From positions 1,244 through 34,100 of the forward strand of contig PCTW01000023.1 of the NCBI GenBank assembly GCA_002786715.1: a stretch of DNA of 32,857 nt, read 5' to 3'. The translations under genes were made by a program, and so were the position numbers. Under the pieces are notes generated by a model, which saw only the letters and a program-made list of their open reading frames with translations, made no database searches and was not told the DNA's origin. This document shows, in pieces, positions 25,165 through 32,118 of the stretch. Within the stretch, counting starts at the first letter, position 1; every line of letters starts with the position of its first letter. The stretch comes from Bdellovibrio sp. CG22_combo_CG10-13_8_21_14_all_39_27 (GTDB taxonomy: Bacteria > Bdellovibrionota > Bacteriovoracia > Bacteriovoracales > Bacteriovoracaceae).

Positions 25165-25695
25165 ATGAATAAGAAAGAGCGAAATTTTGTCTCTATTGTT
25201 TTGATTGGGATTTTTATCCTAACTGCTCTTGATCTCATTACTGATACTCGAGAAGGGGTCCCTTGGTGGCATTTGGTATTTGAAGCAAGCGTAGGAATAT
25301 TTGCCTTAGTTGGTGTTTACTTCTTATTAAAAGGTAATTTTACCTTGAAGCAATCTCTTGATGTAGAAAAAAAACTGTCTAGTAAGCTTCTTGAAGAAGC
25401 ACAAGCATGGAAAGAACAATCAAAAAAATATCTTGATGGACTTGGTGATTCTATCAATGCACAACTCGATAGATGGAATCTAACTCCTTCTGAAAAGGAT
25501 GTCGCCTTATTGCTTATAAAAGGATTTAGTCTAAAGGAAATCGCAGAATTGCGTTCGACGGCCGAGAAAACAGTTCGTGCTCAATCAACGGCCATTTATG
25601 CAAAATCAGGAGTTGCGGGAAGACCTCAGTTAGCAGCTTTCTTTCTAGAAGATTTATTAATGCCCCGAGATGTCGATAATTTTAACCAGCAATAA
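25165..25695 (+). CDS. Membrane-anchored LuxR-type HTH regulator
   Basis: The 176-residue protein has two membrane helices (residues 9-27 and 38-58), a coiled-coil-like linker (70-100) and a C-terminal LuxR/FixJ-type DNA-binding domain. LTPSEKDVALLLIKGFSLKEIA near residue 111 and EKTVRAQSTAIYAKSG are the family marks. There is no receiver or PAS domain, so signals probably come through the membrane part, plausibly from the cytochrome encoded just upstream. It would bind DNA as a dimer, possibly at 24328-24343. A TGGAGT site precedes the ATG. Its 3' end overlaps the convergent HutD gene by 39 bases. Confidence 0.85.
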   Translation: MNKKERNFVSIVLIGIFILTALDLITDTREGVPWWHLVFEASVGIFALVGVYFLLKGNFTLKQSLDVEKKLSSKLLEEAQAWKEQSKKYLDGLGDSINAQLDRWNLTPSEKDVALLLIKGFSLKEIAELRSTAEKTVRAQSTAIYAKSGVAGRPQLAAFFLEDLLMPRDVDNFNQQ

Positions 25696-26205
25696 AGGTG
25701 CATTGAACTTGATCATTGTAGAGTCATTCTCATATTCTGGTGTTATTAAATGAGAATAATGAGAGTCTAAATCAAAGACAAAAAAAGAATCATTTTTTTT
25801 ACATTGTAAGAGAAGGGAATTACTTTGTCGTTTGTCTAAGTAACTCACTTCAACTATAAAATGGTCCCTCTTCCAAAAAACATTAAAATCAGTAATTTCA
25901 CCTTCAATAAGTTCAGCATAAATATTCTCTTCGCCAAGGAATGTGATCGGTTGGAAGTTTTTGTTAATAATGACATCTCCCGTCGCTTTCCCCAACTTCA
26001 TTCCTTTGCCTGATAAAAGACTGAGGGAGCGATCGTAGTTGGGAAATATGGAAAAAGGTCCAGAAGAGCGAACATCGGCAACTGAAATTCGCCATAACCA
26101 TTGACCCGCCTGATCGAGTTGCACCATGAGTTCCCGAGTTGTGCCACCGCCATTTTTCCATGGCATTGAAACATATTCTTCAGGGGTCATGAACCGAACT
26201 TTCAT
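25657..26205 (-). CDS. HutD/Ves-family protein
   Basis: This 182-residue cupin-fold protein has the HutD signature MPWKNGGGTTRELM near residue 14, WRISVADVRSSGPFS and FPNYDRSLSLLSGKGM. HutD proteins occur with histidine utilisation genes, but no other hut gene is present here, so its role is open. It overlaps the upstream MAPEG gene by four bases, forming a pair. Its C-terminal coding region overlaps the LuxR-type gene by 39 bases on the opposite strand. Confidence 0.88.
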   Translation of the reverse strand: MKVRFMTPEEYVSMPWKNGGGTTRELMVQLDQAGQWLWRISVADVRSSGPFSIFPNYDRSLSLLSGKGMKLGKATGDVIINKNFQPITFLGEENIYAELIEGEITDFNVFWKRDHFIVEVSYLDKRQSNSLLLQCKKNDSFFVFDLDSHYSHLITPEYENDSTMIKFNAPLLLVKIIDISGH

Positions 26206-26603
26206 ATGGCATTGATGAGAAACATTATTCCAACGATGACGACACCTGTGAAATAGGCGGAGGCCCTTTTGATGACATTATTGCCACCCAGATGAATTAA
26301 GCTATGAACGATTCTCGAAATGACGAAAACGATGGCAAGTCCAATTACCAAGCGACTTGTTTTTTGCTGCTGAATTGTGAGGAGACAAACAATGAGGAAT
26401 AATATTGGAATTTGAAATTGATTGTTAAAATGATTCTGAATAACCTTGAGGTAATCAGGTGTTTCGCCAGTGTATGCTCTGAAATGTGAAGTTCTGATTT
26501 CGTTACGTAGAACTGCCTGCTTGCGTTTGTTAAACATATAAAACATATAGGCGACTATATAAAAATAATAAAGGGTCATTATGATAATAAGAGAACGATC
26601 CAC
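26202..26603 (-). CDS. MAPEG-family membrane protein
   Basis: The 133-residue protein has four membrane helices and the MAPEG pattern: NHFNNQFQIPILFL near residue 57, then SRIVHSLIHLGGNN with Arg and His, followed by a final helix pair. MAPEG proteins are trimeric glutathione-dependent or related membrane proteins of eicosanoid and detoxification metabolism. In bacteria the substrates are mostly unknown. The HutD start overlaps its stop by four bases (ATGA), so the two are coupled. Confidence 0.85.
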   Translation of the reverse strand: MDRSLIIIMTLYYFYIVAYMFYMFNKRKQAVLRNEIRTSHFRAYTGETPDYLKVIQNHFNNQFQIPILFLIVCLLTIQQQKTSRLVIGLAIVFVISRIVHSLIHLGGNNVIKRASAYFTGVVIVGIMFLINAI

Positions 26604-26660
26604 AATCTTGTCCTGTTAAGTGTTTCTTGATACCTTTTAATTCTATATGAGGAGGAGCAT

Positions 26661-26999
26661 TTGGAGAAGCTTGAAATAATAGATGATATTTTAGGGGAAG
26701 GAAAAGATATTTCAAGAGGAGCTCTCTGCACCGTTCATTATGAAGGGACTTTAGAGGACGGAACTGTCTTTGATTCTTCTTTCAAAAAAAATAAGCCCTT
26801 TCAGTTTGTCTTTGGTACTGGCCGAGTTATCAAAGGTTGGGACCAAGGTTTAGTTGGCATGAAAGTTGGCGGTAAGCGCACTTTAAAAGTACCTTCTGCG
26901 CTTGCTTATGGCGAAAGAGCGATCGGCGACATTATTCCAGCGCATTCCAATTTAATTTTCCAGGTTGAGCTTTTGGAAGTTCTAACACGCGATCCATAA
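26661..26999 (+). CDS. FKBP-type peptidyl-prolyl cis-trans isomerase
   Basis: The 112-residue protein is a single FKBP domain with no signal peptide, so it is cytoplasmic. It carries VHYEGTLEDGTVFDSSF, then GTGRVIKGWDQGLVGMKVGG, LAYGERAIGDIIPAHSNLIF and VELLEV, the full family pattern with the active-site aromatics. It speeds proline isomerisation during protein folding. A GGAGGAG site lies just before the TTG start. The last 68 bases overlap the end of the convergent secreted-protein gene. Confidence 0.95.
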   Translation: MEKLEIIDDILGEGKDISRGALCTVHYEGTLEDGTVFDSSFKKNKPFQFVFGTGRVIKGWDQGLVGMKVGGKRTLKVPSALAYGERAIGDIIPAHSNLIFQVELLEVLTRDP

Positions 27000-27450
27000 A
27001 GGGATCGAGGTCCGGAAGATAGACACTCTCAACTTCAAATTTGGATGTATCAAGAATAATTCTGATTGGTTTAGAATCTGAAACAAGTTCAAAAACAGCT
27101 TCTATATATTTCGCTAATTGATCACATAGCTCATGATTTGAAATTTTAAAATTCCCGACCGAAATGCGCATGACATTTTGGAAGATAAAATAAGAAGCTC
27201 GTTTTGTCTCAGCGAGTCCCATTCTTTCTGAACAAACTAATGTATGAGTAGCGCCAGTATCAGAGATGAGATCAAAAACATAATGGGCAAGTGGGGAGAG
27301 ATAATTGCTTTGAGGTTCCGCTTTAATAATTTTGATGGAAATTTTTTGACGATAGGGCTTTTGAAGATAGACTTCAGTGGCGAAAGCTCGAACGGAGCTA
27401 AAGGTGAGATAGATTATTAAAGCGGATATCACTTTCCTCTTAAGGATCAT
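26932..27450 (-). CDS. Secreted hypothetical protein
   Basis: The 172-residue product starts with a signal-like stretch of about 24 residues (MILKRK, then a hydrophobic core ending RAFA). The mature part has no motif I recognise. It contains two cysteines (TLVCSER near residue 78 and HELCDQL near residue 109). Its last 23 codons lie on the opposite strand of the FKBP gene. The reading frame is long and well coded, so I accept it despite the overlap. Confidence 0.65.
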   Translation of the reverse strand: MILKRKVISALIIYLTFSSVRAFATEVYLQKPYRQKISIKIIKAEPQSNYLSPLAHYVFDLISDTGATHTLVCSERMGLAETKRASYFIFQNVMRISVGNFKISNHELCDQLAKYIEAVFELVSDSKPIRIILDTSKFEVESVYLPDLDPFMDRVLELPKAQPGKLNWNALE

Positions 27451-27512
27451 GTATCCACTTTAACAATCAAATCAAGAAACCGAGTCAATTCTAAGTCAAC
27501 TTTTAGTTAAAC

Positions 27513-28019
27513 TTAGCGACAGTTCCCAAATTGAGCAGAGACAACTCGCGTTGTAGAATCCGAATTAAAAAGACTTACACTGAGTACCCGAGTTTCTCTA
27601 TTATACAGAACCCTTATTTGCTTACCTGAAGTTCTTTCAGAAAGAGAGCCATAGTAATTATGTATTGAAGATACTGGGTCGTTCGTTTCAATTTCAACTC
27701 CATTGACTGTGACAATATATTCGGCCAGTTCAACGTCTTTGTTGAGATCAATAGACGGGGAAATATGATAGTCGCTATTCTTACCCAAAAAGTATTCGCG
27801 ATTCTTTACATAACCAGTGTCTTCTGTGAGCAAATGATGAATAGCTTTTTTGCTGAGATTCAACTTTTGAAAGACAGAACCCGTTGCTTGGTAATCATGG
27901 CCAATCGTAATTGAAGCTCCATCACAGTCCATGATTCTTACATCGTCAAATCCTCTCGCTTGAGCGTTTTGAAAAGTAACAGTTAAGAGCGTAAGGGCGA
28001 TCATTAAATTCTTTTTCAT
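27513..28019 (-). CDS. Secreted hypothetical protein
   Basis: From ATG 28019, preceded by a strong GGAGGA site, the product is 168 residues and begins with a signal peptide (KKNLMIALTLLTV, ending QNAQA). The mature part has one cysteine near the N-terminus (IMDCDGASI) and one at the C-terminus (FGNCR), so a terminal disulfide is possible. I do not recognise the family. It is divergent from a LysR regulator gene, which commonly controls its divergent neighbour. An upstream ATG at 28061 adds 14 residues with no signal character. Confidence 0.8.
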   Translation of the reverse strand: MKKNLMIALTLLTVTFQNAQARGFDDVRIMDCDGASITIGHDYQATGSVFQKLNLSKKAIHHLLTEDTGYVKNREYFLGKNSDYHISPSIDLNKDVELAEYIVTVNGVEIETNDPVSSIHNYYGSLSERTSGKQIRVLYNRETRVLSVSLFNSDSTTRVVSAQFGNCR

Positions 28020-28078
28020 AAAATCCTCCGTTTGGTTGGTTTGATGGGAGGAAAATAGCACTTATCTAAAATAAATAA

Positions 28079-28099
28079 AGTATATTAAATTCAGTATAT
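28079..28099. promoter_or_regulatory. Direct repeat in LysR divergent region
   Basis: AGTATAT occurs at 28079-28085 and again at 28093-28099, 14 bases apart, between the secreted-protein gene and the LysR gene. AT-rich repeats on one face of the helix are typical of promoter or LysR sites, but this may be chance. Confidence 0.3.
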
Positions 28100-28118
28100 A
28101 TGTTAGAATAATTCACAT

Positions 28119-28943
28119 ATGATTAACCCCAACCATCTTAAATACTTCTACGACTCTTGCTCTTTTAATAGCGTTTCAAAGGCTGCTGAAGTCAATAAGG
28201 TGTCCCATTCGGCAATAAGTCATGCGATTAAATCAATTGAAAACCAACTCAATGTAGAGCTTCTCAAGCACGGGAAGAAGAAATTTGAGCTGACGGAGCA
28301 AGGAAAGACCCTCTTTCAGCATTCCAATCAGCTCTTTGATAGTTTTGAAATCTTGAAGAACGCCCTGAGCTCAGATTCAATAGAGCTCAGCGGACAATTA
28401 AAACTAGGACTCTCGCACTCAACTTCGATAGGATTTATGAACGATTATATTGGTCGATTTGTAAATCTTCATTCTCAAATCGAACCAAGAGTTATGATTG
28501 GAAACTCAAAGTCACTTGAGCTTCTCTTGAATTCGCGCGAGATAGATTTAGGCTTTGGTCTCGAAGATGGAAGCTTGGCCCAATTTGAAAGAAAATCTCT
28601 ATTGAAAGGTCGCTTTGTTTTAGCTGCTTCTAAGAGATATAAAAAAGGGGATACATTTATTGTGGGCGATAAAGGTTTTGAAATTACTGCTCTTAATGAT
28701 CACCACCGAAAGCTTAAAAAAAGGGTTCATACTATAGTCGTTCAAAGTTGGGCCATTAGTGCTGACCTGGCTCAAGACGGAGTAGGGGTGGCGCTTATTC
28801 CCGATTTTGTATTGGCGAAGCATAGAGACAGTCTGGTTCAAGTCATGAGCGAAGTGCGATTACCCAAGTATGATCTTTGCGCCTTTTATCGTTCCTATAA
28901 TGCCTTATCTCCTGTCGCCAGAAAGTTTTTGAGTGACTTTTAG
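28119..28943 (+). CDS. LysR-family transcriptional regulator
   Basis: The 274-residue protein has an N-terminal winged helix (SFNSVSKAAEVNKVSHSAISHAIK at about residues 16-39, then ENQLNVELLKHGKKKFELTEQGK) and a C-terminal periplasmic-binding-like effector domain ending near residue 270. The effector domain is slightly shorter than usual for the family (about 290-300). It probably controls the divergent secreted-protein gene and itself. No clear ribosome site precedes the ATG. Confidence 0.9.
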   Translation: MINPNHLKYFYDSCSFNSVSKAAEVNKVSHSAISHAIKSIENQLNVELLKHGKKKFELTEQGKTLFQHSNQLFDSFEILKNALSSDSIELSGQLKLGLSHSTSIGFMNDYIGRFVNLHSQIEPRVMIGNSKSLELLLNSREIDLGFGLEDGSLAQFERKSLLKGRFVLAASKRYKKGDTFIVGDKGFEITALNDHHRKLKKRVHTIVVQSWAISADLAQDGVGVALIPDFVLAKHRDSLVQVMSEVRLPKYDLCAFYRSYNALSPVARKFLSDF

Positions 28944-28974
28944 TCCTCACTTGATTCTTTTTTCTTTTTCAATT

Positions 28975-29040
28975 ATGATGGCCAGTATGAGTATTGAATT
29001 CTTCAACTCTATTCAAGTTTCACTTTTCACCACCCCTTAG
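28975..29040 (+). CDS. Putative leader peptide of the threonyl-tRNA synthetase gene
   Basis: A 21-codon ORF with two ATGs at 28975 and 28978 (a third in frame at 28987) ends ...TTC ACC ACC CCT TAG. So two threonine codons stand just before proline and stop. This matches an attenuator leader peptide for a threonine-related gene. No strong ribosome site is seen, which lowers confidence. The stop lies in the hairpin ACCCC-TTA-GGGGT (29032-29044). Confidence 0.5.
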   Translation: MMASMSIEFFNSIQVSLFTTP

Positions 29041-29133
29041 GGGTTATTCATTTTTTTGAGTCTCTAAAGACTCGATTCAAAATATTTAATTTTTAATATA
29101 AATCCATTCAAAGGTTTAACCTTTTGAATTTTT
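29032..29133 (+). promoter_or_regulatory. Attenuator with competing hairpins before thrS-like gene
   Basis: Hairpins are ACCCC/GGGGT (29032-29044), GAGTCT/AGACTC (29058-29073) and the terminator-like 29106-29129. TTTTGAGT (29054-29061) can pair with ATTCAAAA (29075-29082), and ATTCAAAA can also pair with TTTTGAAT (29122-29129), the 3' arm of the terminator. So two folds exclude each other. The SD GAGG (29138-29141) follows. Confidence 0.6.
29106..29133 (+). terminator. Intrinsic terminator-like hairpin in the leader
   Basis: ATTCAAAGG (29106-29114) pairs with CCTTTTGAAT (29120-29129) with one bulged T, followed by five Ts. It is 14 bases before the ATG of the synthetase gene, so it can stop transcription before the gene. 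Confidence 0.55.
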
Positions 29134-29146
29134 AATTGAGGTTTTT

Positions 29147-30319
29147 ATGAAAAACGAATTCGATCATCGAGTTCTCGGGGCGAAGTACGACTTATTCTCT
29201 TTCTTTGATGAGGGACCGGGATTTCCCGTTTGGCATGATCATGGATTGAGAATTAAAAATGCATTGATTCATTATTGGCGAAACGTGCACAAAAAAAATG
29301 GCTATAAAGAAATAGAGAGTCCTCTTTTGCTTGATAAAGAACTATGGAAAATTTCTGGTCATTGCGATTATTTCGAAGAGAATATGTTTTTTTCATCCGT
29401 GGAAAAACGAGACTTCGCGATCAAGCCCATGAGCTGCCCTGGAGCAATACTGCTTTTTAAGCAAAAGAAGCGTTCTCATGCAGAATTGCCACTGCGATTT
29501 TGCGAGCTAGGACACGTACATCGCAATGAGAATTCAGGATCGCTTCATGGCTTGCTGCGAGTGAGATCTTTCGTTCAGGATGATGCCCACATCTTTTGCC
29601 GTGAAAGTGATCTTCTTTCTGAGATCAAATCCATTATCTCTCTCATTAAGGAGATTATGCAGCATTGTGAATTAAGTGATTTCCACTTTGAGCTATCGTC
29701 AAGAGGAGAAAATAAGGAATCTTTCTTGGGTAATGATCAAGAATGGAAAATGGCAGAAGATAAGCTTAAGCAAGCCGTTTCAGAATCTGGATATCAATTA
29801 ATCGAAAGACCTGGGGAAGCAAAATTTTATGGACCTTCACTCGATCTTCATATTAAAGACATTCACGGAAAAAATTGGCAGTGCTCTTCTATTCAACTCG
29901 ACTTCAACCTTCCCAATCGTTTTAAGCTTCATTACTTTGATGAACACCAAAAAAAACAGGTTCCTTATATGATCCATCGAGCGATCTTTGGTTCACTCGA
30001 GAGATTTATTGCCATTCTCCTTGAAAATTTTGGTAAGCGTTTACCTCAATGGATGCATCCCGTGAGATTTAAGATTCTCTCTCTCTCAAGTAAAGAGGCT
30101 GACTATGTGAAGATTATTGCTTCAAAACTTAGAGAACAAAGTATTAACTTTGAAGTTGATTTAAGTGAACTTCCGCTCAAAGAAAAGTTAAAGAAATGTT
30201 ATGGTGAGTGTGTCCATTCAGTCATTATAGTAGGAGGAAAGGAAAAGGCTGAGCAAAAAATTGTTATAAAAGAATTAAAAAGTGGTGAAGAAAAAAGCAT
30301 TTGCTTGAACGAATTATAA
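29147..30319 (+). CDS. Threonyl-tRNA synthetase-like protein without TGS and editing domains
   Basis: The 390-residue protein is a class II threonyl-tRNA synthetase core. Motif 1 region: ESPLLLDKELWKISGH; motif 2: LRFCELGHVHRNENSGSLHG; motif 3: HRAIFGSLERF. The three zinc ligands are kept: Cys in MSCPG, His in QDDAHIFC and His in YMIHRAIFG. The C-terminal 90 residues form the anticodon-binding domain. It lacks the N-terminal TGS and editing domains of the usual 640-residue enzyme, which normally clear Ser-tRNA(Thr). It may be a second copy, a resistance variant or a tRNA-like-modification enzyme. A leader attenuator precedes it. A GAGG site is 5 bases before the ATG. Confidence 0.9.
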   Translation: MKNEFDHRVLGAKYDLFSFFDEGPGFPVWHDHGLRIKNALIHYWRNVHKKNGYKEIESPLLLDKELWKISGHCDYFEENMFFSSVEKRDFAIKPMSCPGAILLFKQKKRSHAELPLRFCELGHVHRNENSGSLHGLLRVRSFVQDDAHIFCRESDLLSEIKSIISLIKEIMQHCELSDFHFELSSRGENKESFLGNDQEWKMAEDKLKQAVSESGYQLIERPGEAKFYGPSLDLHIKDIHGKNWQCSSIQLDFNLPNRFKLHYFDEHQKKQVPYMIHRAIFGSLERFIAILLENFGKRLPQWMHPVRFKILSLSSKEADYVKIIASKLREQSINFEVDLSELPLKEKLKKCYGECVHSVIIVGGKEKAEQKIVIKELKSGEEKSICLNEL

Positions 30320-30853
30320 AGCATCAGAACATGTTGTTCGGAGGAGCTTGTATTCAGTTTCACGACTTAAACCGGGATCGCCTTCAGGTATTTGACGAGA
30401 ATCGATTATATGCAAAGTATCGGGATTTTCTAAGGTCCAAGTTGAACTGAGCATCATTTCAAAATCAACACCTGTTGTGCGATCTTTTAATTGGCCATTA
30501 AATTGATAGCTAAAAGAATCAGCAGAGAGAGGAGTCACAGTTCCTCGATCGAGAAAGACGGCAACATAATCGTAATGAGGTCCGATGGTTCCTGGAATAG
30601 GAGTGGGACCAATTTTCTGAAAAAGGAAACCTTGAAGAGTTGGAACATCTGAGCCATTGATGTCGGTAATATAGCGAGCAAAGGGTGTGATGACGAATTG
30701 CTTAAAGCGCGGATCGCGAGAATGATTGGTTGGAGCTGGTTGACCATTCCATTCAAGAGTTTCCCAACAACCTTTGTAATTTTCAAAGAACGATGTGTGA
30801 TCAATAGCATAGGCATTGATTGAAAAAATAAAAGCAAAGACTAACATTTTCAT
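30314..30853 (-). CDS. Secreted hypothetical protein
   Basis: I take ATG 30853 as the start because the 179-residue product then begins with a signal peptide (MKMLVFAFIFSINAYA-I). An upstream in-frame ATG at 30919 reads through the inverted repeat and is unlikely. The mature part has a likely beta-rich fold (FFENYKGCWETLEWNG at the start) and two cysteines (GCWET and TTCSD) that may form a disulfide. The family is unknown. The gene overlaps the synthetase end by 6 bases and has no normal ribosome site, because the inverted repeat starts 4 bases upstream of the ATG. Confidence 0.75.
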   Translation of the reverse strand: MKMLVFAFIFSINAYAIDHTSFFENYKGCWETLEWNGQPAPTNHSRDPRFKQFVITPFARYITDINGSDVPTLQGFLFQKIGPTPIPGTIGPHYDYVAVFLDRGTVTPLSADSFSYQFNGQLKDRTTGVDFEMMLSSTWTLENPDTLHIIDSRQIPEGDPGLSRETEYKLLRTTCSDAL

Positions 30854-30857
30854 AGGT

Positions 30858-30917
30858 ACGTGATACTTTTTTGTGGGCTTACGCACAAGGTGCATCTGCC
30901 CATAAAAAGTATCACGC
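30858..30917. repeat. Dispersed inverted repeat, copy 2
   Basis: The left arm ACGTGATACTTTTTTGTGGGC (30858-30878) pairs with GCCCATAAAAAGTATCACGC (30898-30917) with a bulge and a mismatch. The loop holds its own small stem GCAC/GTGC (30883-30893). The arms share about 16 bases with copy 1 at 16741-16786. It lies between divergent genes, 5 bases from one start. Confidence 0.75.
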
Positions 30918-30980
30918 ACTTAGAATGGACTAGCTATCTCGTTGAATTTAAAATGATGCTATTGAACAGAGGAGTTTTTG

Positions 30981-31550
30981 TTGAAAATTTATATTCCTGC
31001 ACATTTTAAGATTAATGATCTCGAAGTCATTGCTCAATTTATAACAGAGAATCCCTTTGCGACTTTGATTTCAGGCAATCACTTTATCACTAAAATCCCC
31101 ATGCTCGCAAAAAAAGAAGGAAACTCATTTGTTCTCGAAGGCCACATGGCCCGCGCTAATCCCCATGTCCTCCACTTGAAAACCAATAAAGAATTATCCG
31201 TTCTTTTTGATGGCCCTCACTATTATGTTTCTCCACTTCTCTATGAAGATCCGACCAAGCAAGTTCCTACTTGGAATTATTCGAGCGTGCTTGTGAATGG
31301 AGTGGTCGAAATCATCGAAGATTCACAATGGTTAAAGAATTCAGTCTTTGAAATGGCCGATCATTTGGAGAAGACGACAGCGTGGAAAGAGAAAGTCGAT
31401 ATTGAACTGGTTAACAAACTCTCAAATGCTATTTCAGGTCTCAAAATAACCGTCACTGATGTTCAAGCTAAATTTAAGCTTAGCCAAAATCGTTCCGCTC
31501 AAGATCGGGCGAGGGTATTGGAAATGGCGAGCCTAAGTACTCAAAAATAA
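30981..31550 (+). CDS. PaiB-like FMN-binding regulator/split-barrel protein
   Basis: The 189-residue protein matches the PaiB family: IYIPAHFKINDL at the start, FATLISG, EGHMARANPH, TWNYSSVLVNG and a C-terminal QAKFKLSQNRS...DR motif. PaiB proteins are FMN-binding split-barrel proteins described as negative regulators of sporulation and protease genes in Bacillus; the role here is not known. A GGAG site lies 6 bases before TTG 30981; another TTG at 30978 is possible. It is divergent from the secreted-protein gene. Confidence 0.88.
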   Translation: MKIYIPAHFKINDLEVIAQFITENPFATLISGNHFITKIPMLAKKEGNSFVLEGHMARANPHVLHLKTNKELSVLFDGPHYYVSPLLYEDPTKQVPTWNYSSVLVNGVVEIIEDSQWLKNSVFEMADHLEKTTAWKEKVDIELVNKLSNAISGLKITVTDVQAKFKLSQNRSAQDRARVLEMASLSTQK

Positions 31551-31577
31551 TGGTTTTTTAGAAGTAAATTAAGAAAA

Positions 31578-31610
31578 GCTCCCGCTGCTTCGTAGTCACT
31601 ATGAAGGAGC
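31578..31610 (+). promoter_or_regulatory. Hairpin that sequesters the sigma-factor ribosome site
   Basis: CTTCGTAG (31588-31595) pairs with CTATGAAG (31599-31606) over a three-base loop, with one G-U pair. GCTC (31578-31581) can extend it with GAGC (31607-31610). The ribosome site AAGGAG (31604-31609), 5 bases before the ATG 31615, is inside the stem. Confidence 0.55.
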
Positions 31611-31614
31611 ACTT

Positions 31615-32118
31615 ATGAGGTTTGTAATGGATAAGAAGACATGGTTTCAAGCAACGATTAGAGATCAGCAGGGTAGGCTCATTCGCTATACCCAGAAAAT
31701 TGTTATCGATGAGTCGAATGCGAAAGACGTGGTTCAAGATGGGTTTATTAAGTTGTGGGGACAGGACTATCCTGAATCCAAAGAATTGGTTCCGCCATGG
31801 CTCTATCGCGTTTGTCGAAATTTAGCGATCGATCATTATCGACGCAGTAAAAAGTTCACCACGATCGAAGAGGCTGAACTGACTTTTGAATTCCTAGGTA
31901 GCGAAGAAGAAAAATTGATGAACAAAGAAGTTTTTCAGGCACTAAAGTCACTTCCAAAGAAATCTTGTGAAGTGATGATCCTCACTTTTCAAGAAGGCTT
32001 AAGTTACAAAGAAGTCGCCGAAGTGACGGGACTAACAGTTTCTCATGTGGGGGTGATTCTTCATCAGTCCCTCAAAGTGATCAAACAAAAAATGAATACG
32101 GAGTTCGGCCATGAATAA
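31615..32118 (+). CDS. ECF-type RNA polymerase sigma factor
   Basis: The 167-residue protein has region 2 (DVVQDGFIKLWGQ, PWLYRVCRNLAIDHYRR) and region 4 (LPKKSCEVMILTFQEGLSYKEVAEVTGLTVSHV), without regions 1 and 3, as in ECF sigma factors. It should redirect RNA polymerase to a small set of promoters once its anti-sigma partner lets go. It overlaps the next gene, whose product begins with an anti-sigma-like region, by 8 bases. A stem may hide its ribosome site. Target promoters are not visible here. Confidence 0.92.
   Translation: MRFVMDKKTWFQATIRDQQGRLIRYTQKIVIDESNAKDVVQDGFIKLWGQDYPESKELVPPWLYRVCRNLAIDHYRRSKKFTTIEEAELTFEFLGSEEEKLMNKEVFQALKSLPKKSCEVMILTFQEGLSYKEVAEVTGLTVSHVGVILHQSLKVIKQKMNTEFGHE

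Noticed and set aside
28944-29146. T-box riboswitch before the synthetase
   Set aside because: The conserved T-box bulge sequence (AGGGTGGNACC) and specifier loop are not seen; the leader ORF and competing hairpins fit better.
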